Positions 1 through 10,233 of a stretch of DNA of 45,338 bases are shown piece by piece (position 1 is the stretch's first letter; each line of letters begins with the position of its first letter). This stretch comes from Branchiostoma floridae. Taxonomy: Eukaryota > Chordata > Leptocardii > Amphioxiformes > Branchiostomatidae. The position numbers and the translations under genes are program-made. Below the pieces are notes generated by a model. The model did not search any database and had not been told where the DNA came from. It worked only from the letters and a program-made list of their open reading frames with translations. The stretch is taken from contig NC_049988.1 in NCBI RefSeq assembly GCF_000003815.2, positions 20,407,166-20,452,503 on the forward strand, in the 5' to 3' direction.

Positions 1-41
1 CCTACATGATTGCTGAAATGTTTGCTCTGATATTTTGAAAT

Positions 42-1337
42 TTGGTATGTTGCCTAATCCAGGTAAATGTATTTGGGAGTCCGTCACAAATTGTTACATG
101 GTTAGGTACAGTTATTAATTTGTTAGAGTACAAATTTTTTGGTACCGAGAGAAGAATAAGCAAGTTATATGCTGCGTTAACTGAGGTGATCAAAGATCTG
201 AAGATAGAGAAATATTCTTTTCCTGTGAAACAGTTAGCGAGTATTGTTGGACAGATTATTTCACTTGAACTGTGTATAGGTTCTATTGTCAGGATTATGA
301 CGAGATACTTATATTATGTCATTGAAACACGTAAATCGTGGTATAGTGAAGTGATTATTGACCACCAGGCTATAAGAGAGATAATTTTTTGGTTTGAACA
401 TTTATTTTCAGCAAATGGTTTTCCTATTGCTTGTACAGCAGAAGCTGCGAGAACAGTGTATTCAGACGCTTCGGCCGAAGGGTATGGAGGTTATATTGTG
501 AATTCTGATTCATATGTACAAGGTACTTGGAATGTTTCCGACTGCAAAAATAGTTCTACCTGGAGAGAGCTGAAAGCTATTTATTTTGTACTATGTGGAC
601 TGAGAACGCTGTTGTTATGTAAGAGAGTGAAATGGTATTGTGACAACACAGCCACTGTTAGAATTGTGGAAGTTGGAAGTGTCAACAGACCATTACAAGA
701 TATTGCCTTGGATATTTTCAATGTTTGCAAAGATAACAACATTGTACTAGACATGGAGTGGTTACCCAGGTCTGAAAACGAAAAAGCAGATGCGTTAAGC
801 AGGTTTTTTGATGTAGACGACTATGAAATTGATCAATCTGTGTTTAACTTTTTGGACAAGAAGTTTGGTCCGCATAATGTAGATCGATTTGCCAGTCACT
901 TGAATAAGAAACTCGAAAGATTCAATTCGAGAATTTGGTGTCCAGGTACTGAAGGAATAAACGCTTTCTCTACTGACTGGAAAGGTCAAAATAATTGGAT
1001 GCATCCACCAGTCAGTTTGATCGCTAGAGTAATTTTGCATTTAGAGCAGTGTAAAGCGAATGGAACTTTAATTGTACCTTTGTGGAATTCAGCCACGTTC
1101 TGGCCTTTATTATGCAAAGATGGTGTGCATTTTAAACCATTTGTGCTTGATTATGTTGATTTAAGGACTTCGAGAAATCTTTTCAAGAAAGGTATGAGCA
1201 AAAATACGTTGTTCGGCGATCGACTTATCAAGTTCCGAGTCCTAGCCCTACGTATTTCATTTGATAGGATGAGAGATACACTGTTTTTGTGTTCTTCAGA
1301 GACGAAATGTTGTGATGTGTGTAGTAACCACACATGA
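42..1337 (+). CDS. RT C-terminus, RNase H and distal domain of DIRS-like element
   Basis: Long open frame; its first residues may not be the real start because the RT upstream is cut off by the window. Residues 15-30 contain a QIVTWLGTVI-like segment typical of the RT end in DIRS elements. The RNase H acidic residues are visible: D142 in VYSDASAEG, E176 in WRELKAI, D201 in WYCDNTATV and D250 in NEKADALSR. The region after RNase H (from about residue 275, FGPHNVDRFA, through NNWMHPP and TLIVPLWNSATFWPLL) matches the conserved block that follows RNase H in DIRS-type polyproteins, where a DAM-methyltransferase-like domain has been proposed. RNase H would remove the RNA strand during reverse transcription. 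The frame ends in TGA before the recombinase. Confidence 0.75.
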   Translation: MVCCLIQVNVFGSPSQIVTWLGTVINLLEYKFFGTERRISKLYAALTEVIKDLKIEKYSFPVKQLASIVGQIISLELCIGSIVRIMTRYLYYVIETRKSWYSEVIIDHQAIREIIFWFEHLFSANGFPIACTAEAARTVYSDASAEGYGGYIVNSDSYVQGTWNVSDCKNSSTWRELKAIYFVLCGLRTLLLCKRVKWYCDNTATVRIVEVGSVNRPLQDIALDIFNVCKDNNIVLDMEWLPRSENEKADALSRFFDVDDYEIDQSVFNFLDKKFGPHNVDRFASHLNKKLERFNSRIWCPGTEGINAFSTDWKGQNNWMHPPVSLIARVILHLEQCKANGTLIVPLWNSATFWPLLCKDGVHFKPFVLDYVDLRTSRNLFKKGMSKNTLFGDRLIKFRVLALRISFDRMRDTLFLCSSETKCCDVCSNHT

Positions 1338-1857
1338 TTATGCTGATTTGTTGTACAGTGTAGAAACACTGTTATGGATTGTGCGGCAATTTGCACACGA
1401 CTGCATGGAAATGGAATAAAGCTAACGGACAACTGATGAAGGCTGTGTTCTGGTGTATTTACTTTCACACAGTATGGTGGTACTTGCAAATGCTGGAGCC
1501 TTTATAATTGCGGCATGAATGTGATATATGCTGTTTTTCCAGACCATAATAGTGTCATGATGGAACAATGAAGTTCAGGGCAGGTTCTGATGAATGAGCC
1601 CGGCGTTTTTTATGCCGTCGAATGTATGCCCAGTGGCAATATTGTCTGTTTTCTAGCGATGAAGCATCAGTTATGAATTTTAGATGTTTCTAGAGATAAA
1701 GCATCTGTTATGAGTTCAGGATGTTTCTAGCGATGAAGCATTCTGTTATGAATTAATAGGATGAGCAAATAAGTAATTTTGTTTTCTCTCATTAAAGGCT
1801 GTTTCTCTTACGTTATTAACATCTTGTGTTTTTGTCTTCTCACAATTTCTGTTTTAG
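1338..1857. other. Non-coding spacer inside the DIRS-like element
   Basis: About 520 bp between the RNase H frame and the recombinase frame. It contains a three-copy tandem repeat (1650-1763) and ends in a pyrimidine-rich stretch followed by TTTTAG at 1853-1858, which resembles a splice acceptor. An intron between the two coding parts is possible but not shown. No conserved protein is visible. Confidence 0.45.
1650..1763 (+). repeat. 37-bp tandem repeat, three units
   Basis: Units start at 1650, 1687 and 1724 and follow the pattern TTTCTAG(C/A)GAT(G/A)AAGCAT, then T(T)ATGA(A/G)TT and (A/G)GATG. The first two are exactly 37 bp and the third about 40 bp. The repeat lies inside the retrotransposon, between RNase H and the recombinase. 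Confidence 0.8.
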
Positions 1858-2865
1858 CTGATGTATACAAGAATGGTTGCTGGAAGGAAGCAGCAGAACT
1901 GAAGGATACCCATTTGAAGGAACTGGCTGTGAAATTACCAGAAATTGCTGTAGCCTCCAGAGCAGCTGGAACTGTGGAACAATATAGGACTGCTTTCAAC
2001 AAGTGGCGTGAGTTCGCCAGTAAATTTCAGGAAGTGGCTGTTTTCCCAGCACTTCCGCTTCATGTAGCTTTGTATTTAGTGGAAATAATGCAGAATTCTT
2101 CTTCTGTTGCTTCAGTGCAAAAGGCTGCATACGGCATTAGATGGGCTCACATGCAAGCGGGCTTGCCCTCTCCTACGGATAATGTTGTGGTGCAGAATGT
2201 GTTGAATGCTGCAAAACGGATCTTGGGTAAGCTTGTAGTTAAGAAAGAAGTGTTGACTCCAGAGATTTTGAACATGCTTGTTCAAAAAACACGCAGATTC
2301 AGCGGATTTAGGCACTATAAGGACGCTAACTCTGATCTTGGTATCTTACGCAGGTTTCCTCAGATACAACGAAGTGTCCAACATCAAATGTAATGAGGTT
2401 TCGTTTTCTGACAAGTATGTGAGTATTTTCTTAGAATCTAGCAAGACTGACCAATATAGGGACGGAAGCTGGATTCCAATTGCGAGAACAGGTAAAGAGA
2501 CCTGCCCAGCTAACATGTTAGACAAATACTGTAAGATGGCTGATATTGATTTTTCTTCCGATGAATTCCTCTTTAGGGGCATTACTGTGACCAAATCAGG
2601 TTCCAGGTTGAGGAAATCAGGGGGTCTGAGCTACACGAGAGCCAGGGAGATCGTGCTGGACATGCTCAAGACAGTTGTTGCTGATGTTTCATGTTTTGGC
2701 TTGCATTCTCTTAGATCAGGAGGTGCTACAGCAGCAGCTAATGCAGGTATTCCGGATAGGTTGTTCAAAAGACATGGACGTTGGATTAGCGAAAAGGCAA
2801 AAGATGGGTATGTGAAAGATGAGTTGAAAGAAAGGCTAGCAGTTACTATGGCTATTGGCATTTGA
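1779..2865 (+). pseudogene. Tyrosine recombinase of DIRS-like element, frameshifted
   Basis: Two overlapping frames make one tyrosine recombinase. The N-terminal core-binding part runs to about 2285 (TVEQYRTAFNKWREFA, then ILNML). The catalytic part continues in another frame to a TGA at 2865. The catalytic residues are present in order: Arg in GFLRYNEV (codon 2362), His and Arg in LHSLRSGG (2704 and 2713), His in KRHGRW (2773) and the nucleophile Tyr in DGYVKDE (2809). The frame changes at a run of six A residues (2284-2289), so a one-base insertion is the simplest cause. The enzyme would integrate circular cDNA by a transient 3'-phosphotyrosine link. The start is uncertain; homology becomes clear only from about 1910. 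Confidence 0.75.
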
Positions 2866-3060
2866 TCTTGCATTAAAGTGCCCGTGATTTGATCTTTATC
2901 GACGCGATGCGGTGTCAACGCAATCGCGCCCATCCTAACACTTGTGTTGGTGTTTCATTGTGTGTATGAGAAGTGTATGAACGCATCGAGGGGTAATTGT
3001 GTGCAGGAGTGATGCAGAAACATTCTTCACTCACTCACTCAGTCCCGTAGCCAGTGACCA
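2866..3060. other. DIRS element 3' flank and junction with the kelch array
   Basis: About 200 bp with no open frame of note. It has a CG-rich stretch (GCGATGCGGTGTCAACGCAA, 2907-2926) and a short CACTCACTCACT microsatellite near 3030. The retrotransposon end should lie here, but no terminal repeat or target duplication was recognised. The upstream TCTCGAGA element seen before several other genes of the array is missing. Confidence 0.4.
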
Positions 3061-3132
3061 CTGCTACATTATGTGGGTAATCAGTGTTTGTATACTTGCA
3101 CTTTGACCCTGTGGTCAATCATCATCATCAAC
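3061..3132 (+). promoter_or_regulatory. Conserved upstream block of gene 1
   Basis: Starts CTGCTACATTATGTGGGTAA and ends at the ATG. The same block recurs in front of genes 3, 5, 6, 7, 8, 9 and the stub at 45011, although the surrounding DNA differs. It includes TTTGACCCTGTGGTCA (3104-3119), an everted pair of nuclear-receptor-like half sites, then ATCATCATCAACATGG around the start. It could be promoter, 5' UTR or both. Confidence 0.55.
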
Positions 3133-6100
3133 ATGGCCGCCGCAGACCAAGAACCCCATGTCAGCGCAGTTCGTCCTCGTTCCTACCAAGACGAGAGCTA
3201 TCTGCACGGGTTTCTTGGAACTGTGGGCGACTTACAGAAGGCTGGGGCATTTCAGGATGTCGTCCTTGAAGTCGAGGGCCGGCGGTTTCCCTGCCATCGG
3301 CTTGTTCTGTCCGCGGCCAGCCCCTACTTCAGGGCCATGTTTACAAGTGACATGGCGGAAAGTCGTCAGAAGACGGTTGTTTTACAGGTAGGGTTGCCGT
3401 GACGTGTGGTTATAGTAGAATGAAACAATGACGGTTATAATGTTCTGTCTATTCTAGAGAACACTTAAAACAATAGAAACTCTTGTTTTATCAACCAACA
3501 AATGTTTAACTTCCCTTCGATGTGTCCCACACTATGCCCCCCTCCCCACTTAATGACCATATTGGTATTTAGGGGTTAAAGGTCAACCTTGTGGGACACA
3601 GTCATTGTGACCATCTATTTTAACGTTACTATAACAGAATTGCTATCAGAAACATGTTACTATATGTTCAAATAGTAGAGATTATGTAGATGAAAGAAAA
3701 GAATGTGATGAAATTTGACAGTCCTATGAGAATTTGTGATATATATTTCCCTGCTAGATAACAGTTTATCCTGATAATGATACACTACTAGTACATAGCA
3801 TACTAGTACATTGAACAATTTTATGTTATATTGTTTTCCAGGGTTTAGATGCAGGTATGTTTGGGGAGATCCTGAGTTACATCTACTCGGGAACCCTCCA
3901 TGTGTCCCTGGACAAAGTGCAGCCCCTGTACCAGGCAGCCGACCTCCTCCAACTGGACTATGTGAGAGACACCTGCAGCAGCTACATGGCCATGAATGTG
4001 GAGCGCTTCACCTGTGTGGACCTGTACAAGTTTGCTGATGTCTTCTCTGTGGACGTTGTCGGAAAAGCTTGTCAGAAGTGTATCAATAGAAACTTTGTTG
4101 AGGTGAGTCTGATATTTGGATGGTTCGTCACTTGAAATTTCATATCATACAAGGGTTGGTGCAGTCTGTAATGAAATTGCAGCAGAATGAGTTTGTTTGT
4201 TAAAAAGTTAGTGTAAACGTTTTTGCAAAATACAGTTTCATTTTTTTTTACATTCATGGAGTTACCTTTATTTTATGTCATCAAGAAATTTAAATTTCAT
4301 AACCTTCACAACCAAACAACAAAAAATTTGTGAAATTTCAATGTATGCCGATGATACGGTTATTCACTTCAGCAGCAAGGATTCTGGGACCATCGAGAAT
4401 GCCCTTCAGACAGATCTCGAAAGGTTGTCTCAATGGTTTGCAGTGAACTATCTGTCGATAAACGAAGGAAAGTGTAAGTGTATGCTAATAGGTACAGATA
4501 AAAAAAATGAGAACTTGTACAAACCCCAGGTTGGCCATAAATGGTCAATTTATCAATCTGTGCTACATGTACAAATACCTGGGTATATTAATTGACAATC
4601 AACTGAATTGGAAGTGGCACGTCAAAGACGTCCTTAGCAAGTTAAGACGAGCATTAAGTATTATGAAACATGTCAGTCCATTTGTATCTACATCAGCACT
4701 TCGTACTCTATACAATTCAATATTCCTGCCGTACATCACATATGGAAGTACTGTTTGGGATACTGCACCGGAGCAAGACCTTCAAAAACTCCAACGAATC
4801 CAGAACAGGGCCGGGAAGCTGCTACTGAGGGCCCACTACAGAACACCCTCGGCCGAAGTGCTGACTCGTCTCGGATGGAAGAACATCAAATCCATACACA
4901 GACAACAGAAGGCGTTGCTCACATACAAGGCTCTAAACAACTTACTGCCAGTCTACATGAGGAACTTGTTTACATACTGCATGGAAAGGTCAACTAGATA
5001 AACGCGACAAAGCGAATCCAACCTACTATACTTACCCATGGTCCACAGGGAAGCGTTTCGAAGATGTATAACGTACTCAGGCACAGTTCTGTGGAATAGT
5101 CTGAGGGAGAACGTCAGGCAGGCGCCCTCTTTATCGTCGTTTAAAGACCAACCCCGTACTATATAACCACCCAATAAATTTGGCTAACGTAAACTACTAG
5201 AGCTCAGTCTTCTGTTGACTGTGGTGGAGTTCACATCGGGGAAGGCTGGCTGAGACCTCTGACCAACACAAGTTTATTTTCAATTTAATTTTGATATTAG
5301 GATACTACATAAGGTATTGAAGTATGATTATACATAAAGCTTTACCTAACCCAGAATATAAAGTAATGAAAATGCTGGCTTGTCTTACTCTGGTACTGTG
5401 AGACATAACTGACAGTTACATGTACAGTCTACATAGCCCCTAGTGGTACATCACATTATTAGCCATATTTCTAGACACATGAATATCAGAGCTAATTCAG
5501 TTATAACGAAGATTTTCAAGTTGCAATTATGTGTTGTAGATACAAAAAGACACTTTGATACAAAGTTGGCAGAGCAGAGTTGAAAGTCTCAATTTGAACA
5601 CAAGGATGGTTTCCCAAAATTTGAAAGTTGCTGTCATTAGGACCTTGCATATGTAACTTTGTTACAACTATTTGGATCATTCTGCAGGGTTTGATAGTGT
5701 TTCCTTGAAAACCAGTAGAGAAAAATATTTGAATTTTTGACCAGTATTTTATGCTAATCTGTCCCTGCCTTTGTTTCCAGCATGTAGACAGTCTGGGATG
5801 TTTATTAGTTTATGTATTTATAGGGGTCAATTCAGCCCTCTAGCTGCTGGGATGGTCACAGTAGGGAGTACTTCCTTAGTGCTTTGCCCAGGGTTCACCG
5901 GCTCAGACCGAATGATGTATCAAGGTTAAATAAAGGTTGAAAAAAAAAGAACTTTTCAGAGCTTATTTTCAGTCCATGTCTATGTACTCTGTACCTCCAC
6001 AGATTGCCTCCAGCAAGGAGTTCTGCAGCCTGAGTGTGAATCAGCTGACTGAGATCATCAGCCATGACGAGCTGGATGTTAAAGTGGAGACACCAGTGTG

Positions 6101-7602
6101 GGAGGCTGTGGTGAGCTGGGTGCAGTACAACAGGGAGGACAGGTGGGTGCCAGTATTTCATATAAGCGGGTATTGTCATTTTGAAATGCTATTAAACATG
6201 CTTGCTTATGGAGCTGATGTGTTACAAAAAAGGCAACTGAACCAACTCCTACCCTATACCATTACCCTACAGACTGCACCACCTACCCAGCATCCTACCT
6301 CACATCCGCTTCAACCTGCTGACCTCAGACGACACGGCAGCCATCTTGAAACACCCCCTGGTCAGGGAGGATCCTGGGAGTTCTGAGGTCATCAGGAATG
6401 TGGTGCAGAAGAGGAACCCCAACCTTAAACCGAGGCTTGGGATGACCACAGAAATGGCTCTCGTGTCTGGTTTAAGGTTTGTACATTTTGTTATTATTTT
6501 GTAACAATTTCTGCAACTCTGACACAGCAGTAGACGTACATAGACTAAGCCTGTTTGTTTGTTTTCATTTTAAACATGTAAAGTGTAAACTGTTGTTGTC
6601 TTGCTTTTTTGGTGTTATAAACTCTGGTGTTAGGCAAATTATGGCAATTAAATACATAATTGTTCTTTCCTCTAAAGGGATAAAGACATCCTCTTCATGA
6701 ACCCTCGGGAAGGGAAGTACATCAGCTGCAGTTACGGTGCTAAAGAATTGCGTTATGTCAGAGGCATGACAGTCACCAGAGATAACGACATTTACATGCT
6801 GGATAGTGAGGTATGGGATTATGGTCAGCTGTCCATGTTAAAGTACAACCATGCAGAAAATGTGTGGGAACATGCTGGTATGTCTCCACTACATATATCT
6901 TTGTTGAATGGACCAGGAGCTCAAAATGATTTGAATTGCTTCAATAACCACCTTGTCGAAGTTGATGGGATTTTATACTACATTGCCCTGGCAACAACAA
7001 TATTCAGCGATGCATTCATGCAGATGAAAAAGTACAACCAGAACACAGACCAGTGGCAGGAGTGTTCACAGCTGCACCCTTCTGGATTTGAGTTCTTCAG
7101 CGCAGCATTGGTCTGTGGTCCAAACCTGTATTTCATCAGGACATGCGGGGAAATGCACTGCTACGACCCGAGCCAGGACCGTTGGTGTATTAAGACGCCA
7201 CCAAGGATCATTGATGACGTCTGTACAGCAGTAGTCATGGGAACAGAGATTTTCTGCACAGACTTTGTATTCACTCATACCATGGTGTACGACACAGAGT
7301 CAGACAGCTGGCAGAAACTGCAAGGTTGGCGAAATATAGGAAACCTTGCTGTTGATAATAATGATCCCCCAACTCTGTTCGTACTGGAGAACCAGCTGCA
7401 CATATCGATAAAACTCTTTGACCCAGCCGTAGAAGAGGAGTCATCAGGAGACTATCTGCTGTACGTGTATGACAGGCCTGCAGATGCCTGGAGAGACTTG
7501 AAGGCCACACTACCTGACAATACACGAATGCCACATGGTTTTGGGTGCCCCGTGGCACGTATATATCTACCATATCTTAGCGCACGGAGTGAGGATACAT
7601 AG
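3133..7602 (+). CDS. Kelch-like (BTB-BACK-Kelch) protein, array gene 1
   Basis: Five exons: 3133-3387, 3842-4102, 6003-6142, 6273-6476, 6678-7602; 594 aa, close to the usual 570-620 aa of KLHL proteins. BTB spans about residues 30-140, with the M74-A75-E76 triplet in the position of the phi-X-E motif that KLHL proteins use to bind Cullin-3. BACK spans about 145-270. Exon 5 encodes the Kelch propeller (about 288-594), with blade cores such as [41 protein letters not shown] and VYDRPADAWRD. As a family member it should act as substrate receptor of a CRL3 ubiquitin ligase; the substrate is unknown. The start lies in a good context (acATGGC) conserved in the array. Intron 2 is enlarged to 1.9 kb by a LINE. 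Exon 2 has ERF where most copies have ERS, and SVDVVGK where they have an Arg. Confidence 0.87.
3527..3590 (+). promoter_or_regulatory. Conserved intron-1 block with DR1-like motif (gene 1)
   Basis: Contains TATGCCCCCCTCCCCACTTA (3532-3551) and GGGTTAAAGGTCA (3573-3585). The latter fits a DR1 arrangement, the type bound by RXR, HNF4 and COUP-TF-class nuclear receptors. The block is kept in intron 1 of most copies. Confidence 0.5.
4310..5170 (+). mobile_element. Degenerate LINE, 3' part of reverse transcriptase
   Basis: Sits inside intron 2 of gene 1, in the gene's orientation. The RT catalytic motif YADD is encoded at 4344-4355 (MYADDTVIHF). After a frameshift between about 4500 and 4570, the thumb region follows (YKYLGILIDNQLNWKWHV, then PYITYGSTVWD and LQRIQNRAGKLLL). 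Further in-frame stops are present after 4999, although recognisable remains continue (TVLWNSLRENVRQAP near 5090-5130). This is a 5'-truncated, dead non-LTR element of the Jockey/CR1-like group. Exact borders are not visible. Confidence 0.8.
5171..5814. other. Remainder of gene 1 intron 2
   Basis: AT-rich intronic sequence after the LINE. I see no open frame, no exon-like block and no clear repeat ends. Confidence 0.5.
5815..5951 (+). repeat. Probable SINE/LINE 3' tail
   Basis: A unique-looking block with GGGTTCACCGGCTCAGACCG is followed by AAGGTTAAATAAAGGTTG and a short A run (5940-5948). Such a repeated short tail plus poly-A is typical of non-LTR element 3' ends. It lies just upstream of exon 3 of gene 1. 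Family and 5' boundary are unknown. Confidence 0.35.
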
Positions 7603-8430
7603 ACGAATGAGATTAGATGGAATGACTTTCATGTCGATTTAACCGGACTTAATAGTATGTTTCTATGGAGCTAAGAGTATAGGTGCTGAGTTCATGAGGA
7701 GATAGTAGTGGATTCTAGAAATGTGAATAGCTCATTAAGTAAAATAGCGTATCTAGAACATTCCATCATAAAGTAGTGAGTAGTTTGCTTGTCTCTTCAG
7801 GAATTTGTTTGTTCGTAAATTGTATTGGCATCAGCAGACCTGTCAGAGCTTTCATTCATGTGGTTCCATGTGTCATGTAGATATACCTGTCTCCGTTTTG
7901 ATCCCACAGGGCAGTACCGTTTAAAGACATCTCGGTATTGTTTCAGTTTTTGCTAAATGACTATATAGGATATAAAATTAGAGTCAGGCTGCCTTATAAC
8001 GAATAACCTAATAAATGTGTATCAACACCATCAGGACGTTCGTTACCAGACAGCAAATTCTTTAAGAAGTTTGTTGAGAGATTGTATTTTAATTTATCTA
8101 CCCCTTGATCCATTATCTGAATCTAACAAAATGTTTGTAACTATATTTAGGTCCATCATATTTTCCATTGATACATCATCAAAGACATTGTATATCACTG
8201 GAACGCTTATTTTGAAGTATGATACCCTTACACTAACAATATAAATGTGCACATGCATTTTCTCACTGATACATGTTGTATTTTGTTGGATTAATATCCT
8301 TCTTCTGCCTATAATTGCAGAGATGGGCGTCGACTTTTGTACCATGCACATTGCTAGGATAATGTAAACTTTTAAGGTTTTTCTTTCTGAAGTTTGAAGA
8401 TAATCATCCTCCCATGACAATGAAAATGTC
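7603..8430. other. 3' flank of gene 1
   Basis: No gene seen. It should hold the 3' UTR of gene 1, but the AACAATAAA end motif seen after other copies was not found. The last ~110 bp (8317-8430, starting AGAGATGGGCGTCGAC) are repeated with changes at about 12932-13040 after gene 2, showing duplication of gene flanks together with the genes. Confidence 0.5.
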
Positions 8431-9074
8431 GGACGACTCGGACCATTACCAACTCGGCCCAGTCAACTCGGCCCATCTGCCGGGACAACTCGGACCATCC
8501 CCCCTGAACAGCTATTTAGTTGATTTTTTTTTCGAAAATGTAATCCCCAACACTAGTTTTATATGACATGTATATACTCTGAAATGAGAAAACTGTAGCT
8601 TGGATTGTGTAATTCATCGGAACTTTTCGGCATTCCATGCGGCGCACATTAGGTCGTTGACCCCGAAATACGCAGTGTGTGTGGACACGTGGATAGGTGT
8701 GAGGCGCTTCTAATAGAGGACAGTAGTAAACTTTACCATTACTTGCTCTTCGGAATAGCTTTAGACAAATAAGATGTGGGTATTGATCAGAGTATGAGTC
8801 ATTCTTATTGAAGATTAAAATTTTTGCTAGCGCCCGCGGCACATATGATGCTAGATCAAAGGACCGCCACTCTGTATGACCAGGAAACTTCTGACGTTCT
8901 AATAGTAGATCTAGCAGCTGGGGACAATCTTTATAATACTTGTACAAATGTACCAAGAAATTTTTCAAAAGATAAGTAATTTGGTCCGACTGGGGGTGGT
9001 CCGAGTTGACCAGGGGTGTGGTCCGAGTTGACCAGATTTTCAATGGGCCGAGTTAGTAATGGTCCGAGTTGTCC
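8431..9074. mobile_element. Non-autonomous TIR transposon with CTCGGACCA repeats
   Basis: A 644-bp element with 31-bp terminal inverted repeats (8431-8461 and 9044-9074), 29 of 31 matching, starting GGAC(G/A)ACTCGGACCATTAC. The ends carry extra subterminal copies of the ACTCGG(A/C)CC motif in both orientations (left: 8451, 8465, 8486; right: around 8992-9035), arranged like transposase-binding sites. It has no transposase. A minus-strand open frame of 175 codons (8516-9043) has no recognisable domain. No target duplication could be fixed, so the superfamily is open. It lies where the conserved promoter of gene 2 should be. Confidence 0.7.
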
Positions 9075-9519
9075 TGATTCCGTGTTTGACCTACTACCCT
9101 TTGACCTTGGGTCATATCATCTTCAACATGGCTGCCGCAGACCAAGAACCCCACGCCACGTCAGCGCAGTTCGTCCTCGTTCCTACCAAGACGAGAGCTA
9201 TCTGCACGGGTTTCTTGGAACTGTGGGCGACTTACAGAAGGCTGGGGTACTGCAGGATGTCGTCTTTGAAGTCGAGGGCCGGCGGTTTCCCTGCCATCGG
9301 CTTGTTCTGTCCGCGGCCAGCCCCTACTTCAGGGCCATGTTTACAAGTGACATGGCGGAAAGTCGTCAGAAGACGGTTGTTTTACAGGTAAGGTTGGCGG
9401 GACGTGTGGTGAAAAAATGACCGTTCAAATATGTTATGTATCCTATAGAACAAATAAAACGATTAAAACTCTTGGTTAGCAAATCCTACAAATGTCTACC
9501 TTTCCTTTTTATGTGCCCC

Positions 9520-9585
9520 TCGCTATGCCCCCCTTCCCACTTTAATAATGACCTCATTGGTATCAATGGGTTAAAGGTCAACTTT
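9520..9585 (+). promoter_or_regulatory. Conserved intron-1 block with DR1-like motif (gene 2)
   Basis: GGGTTAAAGGTCA at 9568-9580, preceded by the C-rich TATGCCCCCCTTCCCACTTT stretch. It is retained although the start region of this copy is broken. Confidence 0.45.
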
Positions 9586-10213
9586 CCGGCCACACATTAT
9601 CATTTTAATGATAATAATAATAATAATATCCGGTGTATTTTGCAAAGTGTGCACCTATTTTAACTATTGCTATCATAAACATGATGTTGTTCATATAGTA
9701 GAGATTATGTAGATGAAATAAAAGAATGTGATGAAATTTGACAGTCTTAATACTATTATGAGAATTTGTGATATATATTTCCCTGCTAGATAACTATATC
9801 CTGACAATGATGCACTATTTTGAGTACGTTAAACAGTTTTTTGTTATATTGTTTTGTAGGGTTTGGATGCAGGCATGTTTGGGGAGATACTAGGTTTCAT
9901 CTACTCGGGAACCCTCCATGTGTCCCTGGACAAAGTGCAGCCCCTGTACCAGGCAGCCGACCTCCTCCAACTGGACTATGTGAGAGACACCTGCAGCAGC
10001 TACATGGCCATGAGTGTGCAGCGCTCCACCTGTGTGGACCTGTACAAGTTTGCTGATGTCTTCTCTGTGGACAGAGTCCGGAAGGCTTGTTTGCAGTTGA
10101 TTCATAAACACTTTGCTGAGGTGTGTCTGATATTTTGATAGTAGGTTACTTAATTAGAAGAATGGTTTCTGTTACAACCGTATTGAAACCATTTCATTTC
10201 TTTTATAATTATA

Positions 10214-10233
10214 GTGAGTGAGTGAGTGAGTGA
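10214..10233 (+). repeat. GTGA microsatellite
   Basis: About five units of GTGA in intron 2 of gene 2. Confidence 0.8.

Larger units (their letters stand above)
1..2900 (+). mobile_element. DIRS-like tyrosine-recombinase retrotransposon, 3' part
   Basis: A reverse-transcriptase tail, an RNase H domain and, downstream on the same strand, a tyrosine recombinase with a full set of catalytic residues. This order (RT, RH, then YR rather than a DDE integrase) is the signature of DIRS/Ngaro-type retrotransposons. The 5' end, including the RT catalytic core, is outside the window. The 3' boundary is not resolved: coding ends at 2865, and the conserved promoter of the first kelch-like gene begins near 3061. 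At least one frameshift in the recombinase suggests the copy is inactive. DIRS and Ngaro cannot be told apart here because the terminal repeats are not visible. Confidence 0.8.

Noticed and set aside
3030-3045. Possible CRISPR-like or regulatory meaning of the CACTCACTCACT repeat
   Set aside because: A simple microsatellite of three to four units; no spacers and a eukaryotic context.
3158-3391. Second open frame across exon 1 in many copies (reads [18 protein letters not shown])
   Set aside because: It is a +1 shadow of the conserved BTB exon; it is open because the underlying nucleotides are conserved, shows no domain and lacks a continuation in exon 2.
3811-4038. Proline-rich frame across exon 2 ([20 protein letters not shown]), repeated in most copies
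   Set aside because: Shadow frame of exon 2 in a GC-rich segment. It begins in the intron polypyrimidine tract and stops inside the exon.
8516-9043. 175-codon minus-strand frame in the CTCGGACCA element
   Set aside because: No recognisable domain, and its end lies in the TIR. Reported as element interior, not as a gene.
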